Virus record (IMG/VR): IMGVR_UViG_3300035666_000145
Coordinates: 1-25,659 of that record
Length of the DNA stretch: 25,659 nt
Origin: a virus
Reading direction: 5' to 3' (one strand)
Every line of letters starts with the position of its first letter. The first letter of the stretch is position 1. Both the position numbers and the translations under genes were made by a program. Below, one piece after another: positions 14,984-22,913 of this stretch. The notes under the pieces were generated by a model. The model was not told the DNA's origin, did not search any database, and worked only from the letters and a program-made list of their open reading frames with translations.

Positions 14984-16045
14984 CTAACTTAATCTTTCTA
15001 CAAAATTAATAACTTTTTCCCATAATTCTTTAGGAAAGTCCACACTAATTGTATTATCATCTGTTTGTCTTGCGTTCCCCTCGTTTACTAGAGTGATCAG
15101 CAGATATTTAACTTCTTTAGCTTTCGGAGTAAGCTTAATTGGTTTTGGCTCTGTTTCGTCACTGGGTTTTACGTTTCCATCAGAGTCTAAAAAAGTTGGA
15201 TTTTTGGACTCTATAAGGTTAGCTGCTACAGATTGAACTAATTCTCCAGTGGCTTTTATCCCTTTTTCTTCCGCTATAGCTACAGTCTCTAAAAGAACAT
15301 TTTCTTTCTCCGAGAGTGTTAGTTCATTTTTCCTTACAAGATTGTGTAAAGTCGTCTCCGATACTTTACCTTCGATTGCTTTTAATGTCGGACTAGACAT
15401 CGAAGAAATCTCTAGAGTCCGATCATATTCTGATTTTTTCCATCCAGTTTTTTCGCAAAACTGTTGGTAGGACTGTTCTTCAGTTAAACCAGCTAATCTA
15501 TCCTCGTGTAAATGCCGTCTGATCAGTTTCGCTTTGTCGTACACCGATAGTTTTTCGCTATCAGTGCCGTAGGAGAGCATTTGATACTCTAAATCACGGA
15601 CGGTTAGCCCGCCCGACAAAGGCTTAATAATTGCTAGAACGTTAGGAATTATTATTTCTTGAGAGGCTAAAAACAACCAAGCTAATACCCTTCGATGCCC
15701 GTCCATAGGAAACAGTCGATCACCGTCTGCAATCAAGTGTAAAGGTTGATAGATTACGCCCGATGCCAGTATCTTATCGGCTAGTTCTTTAATCAACTCT
15801 AAGTCGTAGGTAACGCGGGTATTCCATCCGTTTTCCCCTGCGATAGCCTCGATTAAATCGAGGCTAAAGGTTAAAAGAGTTTCATCAGGCAAGACGTGCA
15901 TCTTGCCGTTGTCACGAAGCCCTATTCTTGGCCCGACAAAGTGACTATTGGCTAATCTGAAAGAAATTAGCTGGGGATCGACTACGATTAACTCTCCTCT
16001 TGCAGACCCATAAGTTCTGATTTTGTCTCTTGATTTTGCGCTCAT
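14984..16045 (-). CDS. ParB-like nuclease/partition-domain protein
   Basis: A 353-residue protein. A long N-terminal ParB/sulfiredoxin-type domain runs to about residue 135: YQPLHLIADGDRLFPMDGHR, with the GHRR box at 116-119, then VLAWLFLAS. It contains a 60-residue insertion before the core (LANSHFVGPRIGLRDNG). A KorB-like helical DNA-binding part follows (SVYDKAKLIRRHL; EEQSYQQFCEKTGWKKSEYD), then a proline-rich linker and a short beta-helix C-terminal domain. It may act in segregation of a plasmid-like prophage or as a transcription regulator. No ParA partner is seen in the window. The stop of the upstream gene overlaps this gene's GGAGTAA ribosome binding site. Confidence 0.78.
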   Translation of the reverse strand: MSAKSRDKIRTYGSARGELIVVDPQLISFRLANSHFVGPRIGLRDNGKMHVLPDETLLTFSLDLIEAIAGENGWNTRVTYDLELIKELADKILASGVIYQPLHLIADGDRLFPMDGHRRVLAWLFLASQEIIIPNVLAIIKPLSGGLTVRDLEYQMLSYGTDSEKLSVYDKAKLIRRHLHEDRLAGLTEEQSYQQFCEKTGWKKSEYDRTLEISSMSSPTLKAIEGKVSETTLHNLVRKNELTLSEKENVLLETVAIAEEKGIKATGELVQSVAANLIESKNPTFLDSDGNVKPSDETEPKPIKLTPKAKEVKYLLITLVNEGNARQTDDNTISVDFPKELWEKVINFVERLS

Positions 16046-16049
16046 TTTG

Positions 16050-16460
16050 TTACTCCTCAGTTGTGCTTGGGTTGTAAGTTAGTCCCCAGATGTGAGACGT
16101 TCCGTATATTTCTTTATAATCACCCTCTACTACAAAATTAGAGGCTATAGCGATAGCTTCCATAAACAAGTTAGCATCCTTTTTCAACTGTTTAGGGATA
16201 GGAACATCTGTCTTACAAAAAGCAAGAAATAACCACACCCAAAATGTTATTTTCTTTGTAATAGATTGATTCCAATCGTAATTACCAAGAACAAGACAAT
16301 CCATTATATTGCCCTTGATTGCGGATTTATAAAACAGTTCTAAATAGTCTAATTTAGGATTCTGTTTCACTTCTAATAGTAAAGTATCAACGTATTGTTT
16401 AGCTTCGGTAGGCAAGCTATTGTATTTTCTCTGAACTAGCATTGCGCGTTGAATGTCCAT
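16050..16460 (-). CDS. Hypothetical protein of a three-copy tandem family (136 aa)
   Basis: Shares LPTEAKQYVD near residue 16, a tryptophan-rich hydrophobic stretch (ITFWVWLFLAFCKTDVPIP), LKKD-x-N-LF and an alanine-rich helix (EAIAIASNFVVEGDYKEIYG) with its two upstream neighbours. The stretch could be a membrane-associated or buried helix. Its TAA stop is part of the GGAGTAA ribosome binding site of the ParB-like gene, four bases from that start. Function unknown. Confidence 0.62.
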   Translation of the reverse strand: MDIQRAMLVQRKYNSLPTEAKQYVDTLLLEVKQNPKLDYLELFYKSAIKGNIMDCLVLGNYDWNQSITKKITFWVWLFLAFCKTDVPIPKQLKKDANLFMEAIAIASNFVVEGDYKEIYGTSHIWGLTYNPSTTEE

Positions 16461-16464
16461 TGGG

Positions 16465-16902
16465 TTACTCCTTCTGTAGATTATTTTTAGTTGTTTCTTG
16501 CTTTATTCGTAGTCCCATCAATGGGAGAATGACATAACCCTCCTTTACAAGGTAACTAGCTATAACAAAAGATTGTAGAAAAAGACAATAGTTTTTCTTG
16601 AGAAGATTAGGTATTGCTACACCTGTTAAAATCGAAAAGATAAACTGGAGTATAGCAGTTTTAAAACGCCAAAAACATCCTACTTTCCTATTTGAATCAG
16701 CGTCAATAAATGCACTGCTTAAAAGACATTCTATATCATTGTCATCTGCTTTGATTACGCTTTCATAAACTCCTTCTAGTAGTTTTGATACAAAGGGGTT
16801 TTTTGATGTTTTAAGAACTAAGCGATCAACATATTGCTTGGCTTCTGTTGGCAACTCAGCGTAGCTTAAGTTGATTAGCACTCGATAGGTCAGGCTTTTC
16901 AT
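16465..16902 (-). CDS. Hypothetical protein of a three-copy tandem family (145 aa)
   Basis: Middle copy: LPTEAKQYVDRLVLKTSKNP, a hydrophobic helix (FKTAILQFIFSILTGVAIPN), then LLKKNYCLFLQSFVIASYLV and KEG. The LPTEAKQYVD block is identical in the 136-residue copy, and TGVAIP-x-x-LKK is shared with the 138-residue copy. It therefore links the two others. The stop again forms part of the next gene's ribosome binding site. Function unknown. Confidence 0.62.
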   Translation of the reverse strand: MKSLTYRVLINLSYAELPTEAKQYVDRLVLKTSKNPFVSKLLEGVYESVIKADDNDIECLLSSAFIDADSNRKVGCFWRFKTAILQFIFSILTGVAIPNLLKKNYCLFLQSFVIASYLVKEGYVILPLMGLRIKQETTKNNLQKE

Positions 16903-16906
16903 TTTT

Positions 16907-17308
16907 TTACCCCTTAGTTGTATTGTCGGTTATTTCTTTATACCAGCTTTTTTCTGCTAGAAAAATCGACGCTAGTGTTAAAGCTTCTCTGAAAAGATCA
17001 AAATCTTTTTTAAGAGGAGAAGGAATAGCAACTCCTGTACATATAGGCATGAGAATAGTTATAACCCAAAATTTAACCCGATTAATAAAAGAGAGATTCC
17101 ATTTACCATCGAATAAGTACAGATAGACGTATCCTTTTTGTATATCTCCTTCCCACCACCAGATTAATATCTCTTTAGTTATTTGGCTAGTTTGAGATTT
17201 TTTTAATAAATCATCAATCCAATTTTTTGAGTCAAGAGATAATTCGAGATATTTATTTTTAATCATAAGCTTATACAGCTCCTCTTTGAGATGCGAGTTG
17301 ATGTTCAC
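16907..17308 (-). CDS. Hypothetical protein of a three-copy tandem family (133 aa)
   Basis: Third copy. I place the start at the GTG at 17308 (MNINSHLKEELYKLMIKNKY), because a GGGGAGTAA lies seven bases upstream, as for the other genes of this operon. A TTG five codons earlier would sit before that site. Shared features are the hydrophobic WVITILMPICTGVAIPSPLK block, KDFDLFREALTLASIFLAE and KSWYKEI. A tryptophan run (IWWWEG) is peculiar to this copy. Function unknown. Confidence 0.6.
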   Translation of the reverse strand: MNINSHLKEELYKLMIKNKYLELSLDSKNWIDDLLKKSQTSQITKEILIWWWEGDIQKGYVYLYLFDGKWNLSFINRVKFWVITILMPICTGVAIPSPLKKDFDLFREALTLASIFLAEKSWYKEITDNTTKG

Positions 17309-17341
17309 TGTTTTACTCCCCAATTGTGCTAGTTTTTACTT

Positions 17342-17761
17342 TTAAGGCATTTTTAGGTCTTCATAGCGTTTTCCCCATTCGTTAACAAGAATCGTAATTT
17401 CTGGAAGATTAATCGCCTTACCTTTAATCCATATATACGGATTATTTGATTCCGATAAACTTGTTAATGTTTCAAATAGCAAGTTCGTAGAATTGAAATC
17501 TACAAATGTTAGATTAATCTTGATTACTTTTTTAGTCTTGCCAGAATCGCAAGTAATCTCAAAATCTGCCCTTAATTGCTGTACTTGATCAATACCTACA
17601 CTAAAAACTAGGTTAGCTACCAATCCATGTAAGCAAATACTTTCGACTTGCCCTGTACTTAAAACTTTCCATTGGTTTTTGCTGCTTTCAACTAAGATTT
17701 CTTGTATTTGCTGGAAAGTCAGTTTATTCCACCAATCACGACTTAAAAGATTCAGATTCAT
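17342..17761 (-). CDS. Hypothetical protein (139 aa)
   Basis: Begins MNLNLLSRDWWNKLTFQQIQ and has a beta-rich centre (VLSTGQVESICLHGLVANLV; KTKKVIKINLTFVDF). No family recognised. Its ATG overlaps the stop of the small gene upstream as ATGA, with an AAGGAG before it. Confidence 0.55.
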   Translation of the reverse strand: MNLNLLSRDWWNKLTFQQIQEILVESSKNQWKVLSTGQVESICLHGLVANLVFSVGIDQVQQLRADFEITCDSGKTKKVIKINLTFVDFNSTNLLFETLTSLSESNNPYIWIKGKAINLPEITILVNEWGKRYEDLKMP

Positions 17762-17895
17762 TTAATACTCCTTAATGCCATTAACTGTTCTGGGTTATAT
17801 TTCATAAAAAGACGTAAATTAGGAGCCACGATAGATAAAGCTTTAACTTGTCGTTCTAAACTCCAATCTTTCATTAATTCTTTTTGGTGTGTCAT
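17758..17895 (-). CDS. Small hypothetical protein (45 aa)
   Basis: Forty-five codons from ATG at 17895, with TTAGGAGTAAACCAATG as start context, the same as the operon's other genes. Protein: MTHQKELMKDWSLERQVKAL, SIVAPNLRLFMKYNPEQLMA. It is helical and basic. The ATGA overlap with the next gene supports its reality. Function unknown. Confidence 0.55.
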   Translation of the reverse strand: MTHQKELMKDWSLERQVKALSIVAPNLRLFMKYNPEQLMALRSIK

Positions 17896-17979
17896 TGGTT
17901 TACTCCTAATGGTTTTTAAGTGAATTACTTTTATCGTCTAACAAAACGCTAGGATCGGCGCTGGGAAAAGAAAAAATAG

Positions 17980-18162
17980 TTAGCCACGGACACTGATAAA
18001 AAAACGCTTACCAGGAAACCTCGGAGAAAACGGAAAATACTTCCAGTATTTTATTGGCCTTGCTATTAACCGATATTGTTGTCCTAAAAAGATAAAATCC
18101 GTCATGTCATTTTCTGGAGATCGGAGCATTTTGATTATTTTGAAAACTGGGAACACAGACAT
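17980..18162 (-). CDS. Small basic hypothetical protein (60 aa)
   Basis: I start at the ATG at 18162 (MSVFPVFKIIKMLRS), because TTAGGAGTAA lies just upstream. A possible earlier start at 18204 would run through that site and through heptamer repeats. The product is strongly basic and aromatic (YWKYFPFSPRFPGKRFFISV). About 84 bases without a gene follow before the next small gene. Function unknown. Confidence 0.5.
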   Translation of the reverse strand: MSVFPVFKIIKMLRSPENDMTDFIFLGQQYRLIARPIKYWKYFPFSPRFPGKRFFISVRG

Positions 18163-18183
18163 TGATTTACTCCTAATAAGTTG

Positions 18184-18215
18184 CTGATAACTGACAACTG
18201 ACAACTGGCAACTAA
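18184..18215. repeat. TGATAAC/TGACAAC heptamer cluster (four units)
   Basis: Four imperfect heptamers in a row (TGATAAC, TGACAAC, TGACAAC, TGGCAAC) fill the gap between the RDF gene and the next small gene. It is the longest such cluster in the window. Confidence 0.7.
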
Positions 18216-19208
18216 TTAAAAATCTTCACTGAGAAGTTCACCAGGATCAATATTTTCACTGCGAACTTCTATTACTGGCTTTAGCCTTGCGTCTATAGCT
18301 TTTTTTAGGAGGTCGGCTAATTCTTTTTCAGAGGTTGCTTGTTGGGCTATTTGTTCTGCTTCTGATTGAGGCAATCCTTGACCTACAGCCCAAGTAATTC
18401 CAGCTTTTTTACGATTATCTGATAGTGATTGCAAAGCGTTGAACATTTTTACGTTTCCCGTTGACGCAGGAGTTAGAGTTCTGATAGGTTCTACATTTCC
18501 CGTAAATTGCTGAAAAGCTTTTGTTTCGATTATTTGCAATACTTGAGAAGCACTATTAGGGTGAACACGGATTGATAAAAGACTAAAAGTCTTTCGTCCC
18601 CTTTTTCCGTCTGGTAAGGGATAAGATAGCTCTCTTGACCCGCGTTCTAATAGAAAAGGGATACCAATCAAACTACCAGCCGATGTTTCAATAGCTAGTA
18701 GTTGCTCTGTTAGTCCAATAATATCCCACTTTGAATGGGTTTCGACTTCAAAGTATCCTAGTTCACCTAATTTAGATAAAACAATCTGCAATCGCCCAAC
18801 TTGCTTGCATTTACACCCTGAATAACTTCTGTCAGGATTTTGTTGTCGTTTGCACGGGATGGGATTAGTGGCAATCATTTTGCCAGCTTGTTGGTAGATA
18901 TGTTGCTTTTCTTCGTCACAACGAGAAACTAATCCCGTAGCTCCCCAATCTTCCATCCAGCAAGGAAATACTTGATCTGTATAAGGAAAAGGTAATAAGC
19001 AATCTAATTGCTTTGGTTCTTTCCCGTAAATAGCGGTAAATTTTTCGTTGATTCCTTGAATATCAGAATCAATGCGAAAATATTCTAAATCATCTCCGCT
19101 TATTAGAGTGCCAGGTCTTTTAGGGTTTTCTTTTTTTTCTCCCCCTTTGCGAATTTTACCTAATAAAGGGAACCGGGCTTGTCTTGTTGTCAAAGATTTT
19201 ATAGGCAT
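18216..19208 (-). CDS. Gp3-like recombination directionality factor
   Basis: A 330-residue protein. MPIKSLTTRQARFPLLGKIR, a short linker with basic residues and LEYFRIDSD, YGKEPKQLDCLLPFP, 'PCWMEDWGATGLVSRCDEEK' and the cysteine cluster C-KRQQNPDRSYSG-CKC-KQVGRLQIVL match the Gp3-like family (phiC31 RDF). A beta-domain follows (GYFEVETHSKWDIIGLTEQL). In phages with serine integrases the RDF switches the integrase from integration to excision. No integrase is visible here. In cyanobacterial plasmids similar proteins occur without a known integrase, so another role is possible. It is the second gene of the early operon behind the promoter at 19540-19568, a fitting place for an early-expressed factor. 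The C-terminus is helical and Gln/Glu-rich. Confidence 0.75.
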   Translation of the reverse strand: MPIKSLTTRQARFPLLGKIRKGGEKKENPKRPGTLISGDDLEYFRIDSDIQGINEKFTAIYGKEPKQLDCLLPFPYTDQVFPCWMEDWGATGLVSRCDEEKQHIYQQAGKMIATNPIPCKRQQNPDRSYSGCKCKQVGRLQIVLSKLGELGYFEVETHSKWDIIGLTEQLLAIETSAGSLIGIPFLLERGSRELSYPLPDGKRGRKTFSLLSIRVHPNSASQVLQIIETKAFQQFTGNVEPIRTLTPASTGNVKMFNALQSLSDNRKKAGITWAVGQGLPQSEAEQIAQQATSEKELADLLKKAIDARLKPVIEVRSENIDPGELLSEDF

Positions 19209-19219
19209 TGTTTTTACTC

Positions 19220-19513
19220 CTAAAAAGGAAGGTTACTCTGTAATTCAGAATAAATAGATGATGGAAACTCATCTATTTCTTTACCAGCAAAATACTTGAC
19301 CACACTTGGGCAAGTGACATTATGAGCCTCTGTTACTTCCAGAAGTTTCGACATAACCACTTGCTGTGCTTGATTTAAAAGAAATTCATAGCAAGCATCA
19401 GCATCTTCGCCGTCTTCTGGTTTCCCATGAATATTTATACTCACATTCACAGACTCAAAGTTACCGAGATTGATTTTCTGTCCATAATCTACCGAGATAT
19501 GGGTGATAAGCAT
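19220..19513 (-). CDS. Hypothetical protein (97 aa), first gene of the early operon
   Basis: Starts MLITHISVDYGQKINLGNFE, then SVNVSINIHGKPEDGEDADA and CYEFLLNQAQQVVMSKLLEV. I recall similar small proteins (a beta-hairpin with the text YGQ-x-INLGNF, then an acidic turn and helix) beside replication or RDF genes of cyanobacterial plasmids and phages, without a known function. AGAGGAG precedes the ATG. It lies about 27 bases after the promoter's -10. Confidence 0.62.
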   Translation of the reverse strand: MLITHISVDYGQKINLGNFESVNVSINIHGKPEDGEDADACYEFLLNQAQQVVMSKLLEVTEAHNVTCPSVVKYFAGKEIDEFPSSIYSELQSNLPF

Positions 19514-19539
19514 CTCTCCTCTAAAATTTGATTAGTACA

Positions 19540-19603
19540 ATCTTATAGTAAATTGCTAGAATTGTCAAGCATTTTTAAGAAAAAACTTGCAAAAAACTTA
19601 CAA
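19540..19603 (-). promoter_or_regulatory. Early-operon promoter and upstream operator
   Basis: On the minus strand TTGACA (19568-19563), 17 bases, TAAGAT (19545-19540), then the 97-residue gene. Upstream, 19603-19580 repeats the 24-base block found before the XRE regulator with one base changed (TTGTAAGTTTTTTG, then CAAG for TAAG, then six T). It points towards its gene in both places. At this site it lies just upstream of the -35; at the regulator it overlaps the -35. Common control by the XRE or RHH protein is the simplest reading. Confidence 0.75.
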
Positions 19604-20008
19604 AAAGATAATAGTACAGAAGAACTAAGTTATTATCGTTAATAGATTGTAGATAAGGATATTAACAATGAAAGTCTTGATATATATAGGTTTCATCCTT
19701 TGTTGATACTGTTAACGCTATCCCCCAATATTATTTTTTTTACACTCTTATTGTCTAGTCTGTTTATTATTCCTTCCTTTTTATTTTTCCTCTATGATCC
19801 GTCAACGGCATTAACAAAGCCTGAAACCTAGTCAGGGTAAAGGTTTCGATTGTCGATAACCCTATTAACAATCTGGTTACAAAAGAACAGTAGATATATT
19901 TGATACAAAAGTACCTATAGTGACACTTGATAAACTGGCACACTTCGCCAACACCTGTCGAGAGAATTGATCTATATTAGAAAAGTAAGTAAAACACACA
20001 TCACAGAT
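19604..20008. other. Divergent intergenic control region
   Basis: About 400 bases separate the early operon from plus-strand genes. It contains a hairpin GAAACCT/AGGTTTC (19823-19829 and 19841-19847). It also contains an ATG-started twelve-codon frame at 19669 and, in another frame, an open stretch to 19831 that would encode a very hydrophobic peptide (IIFFTLLLSSLFIIPSFLFF) but lacks an ATG. Candidates are an untranslated leader, a small toxin-like gene or an origin. No tRNA or clear origin repeats seen. Confidence 0.4.
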
Positions 20009-20245
20009 ATGGCTAACTCCAAAAAGGTAATGACTGCTCAAGAATTTGCTGATTATATCAACCTCCGGACTACCACTCCTGAAATTTTAACTGCTGCAGA
20101 AGTAGCCCATTACAGAAGATCATATTATCTCCCAGGGTCTTTACTAACCAAGGCTTTTGCTGAAAAAATTATTCAGCGATGGAATAGTATAGATATGGAG
20201 AAAGACGGAGATCCTTATGGGATATTGGGATGTAACACTAGATAG
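20009..20245 (+). CDS. Small hypothetical protein (78 aa), plus strand
   Basis: I start at the ATG at 20009 (MANSKKVMTAQEFADYINLR), not at the TTG at 19967, because the protein-like character begins there. No clear ribosome binding site precedes it. Residues continue TTTPEILTAAEVAHYRRSYY, then AFAEKIIQRWNSIDMEKDGD. The composition is helical, with a possible weak helix-turn-helix (AEVAHYRRSYYLPGSLLTKA), which would suit an excisionase or Cro-like regulator. That is speculation from its place opposite the early operon. Confidence 0.5.
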   Translation: MANSKKVMTAQEFADYINLRTTTPEILTAAEVAHYRRSYYLPGSLLTKAFAEKIIQRWNSIDMEKDGDPYGILGCNTR

Positions 20246-20290
20246 TAAATCGTCAGTTATCAGCAAACAATCATTAATAAGAGTAAAACA

Positions 20291-20545
20291 ATGGTAAATG
20301 AAAAAATGCTAATGGGTCGTAATAATTTATTAGAAGAGTCGAGAAAAACAAAAACTCAAAAAGTTAGAATAGCGTGGCATTTTTCCAAAATTTAACTGGC
20401 AGAATTTATAGATCGTGAAAAAGAATTATCTGGACACGGAAAATGGTTTGATTATAGCGAAATAGCTACGCTCGAAGCTTGGGTTTGTAAAATGAATAAA
20501 GAATATGACGACATATTCCATTATCTTCAATTTTGTGAGAAATAG
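20291..20545 (+). pseudogene. Small gene interrupted by an in-frame stop
   Basis: ATG at 20291 opens 34 codons (MVNEKMLMGRNNLLEESRKT, ending WHFSKI), then TAA at 20393. The same frame continues for 49 codons to TAG at 20543: LAEFIDREKELSGHGKWFDY, then IATLEAWVCKMNKEYDDIFH. The second part has normal amino-acid use, so a single base change to TAA probably broke an 84-residue gene. A sequencing error is the alternative. It lies downstream of the 78-residue plus-strand gene. Confidence 0.6.
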
Positions 20546-20616
20546 CTTGTAATTATGCCCCTAAAATTACATCTCGCTAATCCCACTATGTCAGGCGATA
20601 ATGGTCTTGATTCCAA

Positions 20617-22878
20617 TCAAATAATCGTTGCCAGTGATTCTTTAAAAGGCACTGGATAGCTTGAATTTTGAAAAACTCGTACTGTGTAAGCCGATTGGAC
20701 TGACCCCCAATCGGCTATTTGTTGTGCCTCTGTGTAAACGACGCTTCGGGCTGACAATACTGACCATTCTCGTTTTATTGTGTTTCCATCGTAAATTCTA
20801 ACTACATAGCTGTCCAACTCTCCTGCTGCGTAAGCAATATCAATATAGTCGATCCAACGACCATCTAACCGCGTCCGTCGATACCAAGTAATAATTAAAT
20901 CGTTGTTATCTTTTTCCCCTCTTACAGCACAAGGGAAAGGCTTTAATCCTTCTAAAGTAATTGTGTGAGTAGTCTCGTTCTCTATATCAGTTTCAAGTAA
21001 TCCATTAGGAACTACTTTTAATAAATATTCTCGATTAATATCAGAAAGATTTAAGGGGAATCGAACTAAAGAATTAGTTAGTAGCACAAATTTTTCCCCT
21101 ATTATATGCTTAGAAATGGCTGGTTCAGTTCCTTTGACTCCACGAATTGTATATGAAATATCAAAGGTCAAGGGATTGTTGGACACAATAGTAGCATTTT
21201 TAAACGCTATAATTTCTCCGGTAGAGAACCAGCCTAATTGTTTGCCCGATAGAAAAGCTTCAAGGGTAACTGGCTCTAATTGCCCTGAATTTATGCTTAC
21301 TCGTATCCAATTTAAATCGTCAATAAAACTAGGAGAAGCGTTGTTAAAATTTGGGGAGAAGCTTAATACAGTACCAGTTACGCTGTTGACAACATTGCCA
21401 ACAGCAAAATCATAACTTAAGCCGTTGTCATCGGAATAAAATAAGGCTCCTCTGTTAAAACTAGAGTTACCTTCAATCGCCACATAAATTCCCATGTCTG
21501 TATCTCGGCTACTAACTATTGGGCATTCAATAGGAATAGCGTTAGCGCGTCCGTAGGGACGAGGAATGTTATTGTCTGGTGGAAATTCGTTATCTATAGG
21601 AATATCTGGTAAATATCCTACTCCTTGAAATCGAGTAGCTTCAATTTCAATTAAATAATTTACTCCTCTTACTTTCTTTGTAACCTGCATCAATTCTTGA
21701 TGATAATTGTTATTATTATCAGTAAAAATTATATCCCCAACCTTTAAATTTTCCCATGCTGGTAATAAAAACATTTTTGAAAAAGTTTTTGATTGCGTTT
21801 TCCCTAAAAAAAGAATTTTTGAGGCGATATTCATGAAAAACATATCTATATCTATTAGTTTAGTTTGAAAACTAAACTCGTTTGTGTGAGTATCTGATGG
21901 GTCTTTAGCTACTGCGGTAATAGTTTCATAATTTTTTAAAACATTTAGCCCAGATACCGTAACAGCACTAGGGGTTTCTCTAAAATGAGTCAGTTTTTTT
22001 TCATTAAGGTCAATAGGATTTTCTCCAAATTTTTTAGACCCAAAAGAGCTTTTAGGGATAAAAATAGGATCAGATGATTGTTCTTGTCTTTTAAAAATGA
22101 TTTTATCTTTTGGCTCCCCTGTCACAATAAAAAAAGCTCTCATAAGTTCTTCTAACTGATCAGCAAAAGATGTCCCATCAAACAATAAATCAAATCCTTG
22201 AATTTGGTAATCATTAGGAATATCAGTTACGTCAATTTGATCGTCTGTTCTACCAGCTAATTTACAAATAGTTTTCAAAATATCTTTTATTTTTGGATTG
22301 TTTCCACTTTCTCCAATCACTTCAATATCAATAGTAGGAAATCCAGTGCCGTCGTAATTAGCAATCGGATAATTATTAAAAACTAAAAAAGACATTCCAG
22401 TAAAAGCAGGTACTGGATTAGATTCTTTTGACTGAATTACTGACGATGGTGTAGTTTGATTGCCAGTATAAATAGTTGTATGTTCAATAAATTTTAGGCT
22501 TTTTTCGTCATTGGTTTCAGAATTGTAAACAAGGACGCTATTCATCCAAACTCGCCTAACAGAGCCAATTTTTCTAGCAATTAGATAAGCGGCTGTCAGA
22601 AAATAAGTGTAAACTTCGGTAGTTTGCCCACCACCACCACCTTTTCCGCCTTGTCTTTCGGACGTGACGACTTCCTTAAGAGGAATCCCCCACATCATAG
22701 TTAGCCCTTCTTTCCTCACCCTTCCAAAAGGATAGGATAGGCTTCTGCCGTATTCAGCATCGGGAACACCAGTATCCTCAATTTTTCCTTTTTGTTGGGT
22801 AGGGGGTTTAGGAGCAAATAGAGATAATAATAGGTTAGCTCCGATCCCTATTGCTACGGGAATGAGAAAATTAGCCAC
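20617..22878 (-). CDS. Phage tail tip / host-specificity protein (lambda J / GTA gp15 type)
   Basis: A 753-residue protein from a GTG at 22878 (VANFLIPVAIGIGANLLLSL). The first ~22 residues are hydrophobic. Next come GVPDAEYGRSLSYPFGRVR, a glycine run (GGKGGGGGQTTEVYTYFLTA) and the central part typical of the putative phage tail protein family (DDQIDVTDIPNDYQIQGFDL; EELMRAFFIVTGEPKDKIIF). The C-terminal half holds fibronectin-like beta domains (LITWYRRTRLDGRWIDYIDI), ending ESLATII. It lacks the large TIM-barrel part of GTA gp15, so it is shorter. It would form the tail tip and contact the host. It follows tRNA-Tyr and converges with the plus-strand genes. Confidence 0.85.
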   Translation of the reverse strand: MANFLIPVAIGIGANLLLSLFAPKPPTQQKGKIEDTGVPDAEYGRSLSYPFGRVRKEGLTMMWGIPLKEVVTSERQGGKGGGGGQTTEVYTYFLTAAYLIARKIGSVRRVWMNSVLVYNSETNDEKSLKFIEHTTIYTGNQTTPSSVIQSKESNPVPAFTGMSFLVFNNYPIANYDGTGFPTIDIEVIGESGNNPKIKDILKTICKLAGRTDDQIDVTDIPNDYQIQGFDLLFDGTSFADQLEELMRAFFIVTGEPKDKIIFKRQEQSSDPIFIPKSSFGSKKFGENPIDLNEKKLTHFRETPSAVTVSGLNVLKNYETITAVAKDPSDTHTNEFSFQTKLIDIDMFFMNIASKILFLGKTQSKTFSKMFLLPAWENLKVGDIIFTDNNNNYHQELMQVTKKVRGVNYLIEIEATRFQGVGYLPDIPIDNEFPPDNNIPRPYGRANAIPIECPIVSSRDTDMGIYVAIEGNSSFNRGALFYSDDNGLSYDFAVGNVVNSVTGTVLSFSPNFNNASPSFIDDLNWIRVSINSGQLEPVTLEAFLSGKQLGWFSTGEIIAFKNATIVSNNPLTFDISYTIRGVKGTEPAISKHIIGEKFVLLTNSLVRFPLNLSDINREYLLKVVPNGLLETDIENETTHTITLEGLKPFPCAVRGEKDNNDLIITWYRRTRLDGRWIDYIDIAYAAGELDSYVVRIYDGNTIKREWSVLSARSVVYTEAQQIADWGSVQSAYTVRVFQNSSYPVPFKESLATII

Positions 22879-22913
22879 GGCTTTTTAAAAGATAGTATTT
22901 TCTCTATTCTAAG

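Noticed and set aside
20555-20659. 34-codon plus-strand frame starting MPLKLHLANPTMSGD
   Set aside because: It overlaps the end of the J-like gene by about 43 bases, is short and has no clear ribosome binding site. It could be real but I cannot support it.
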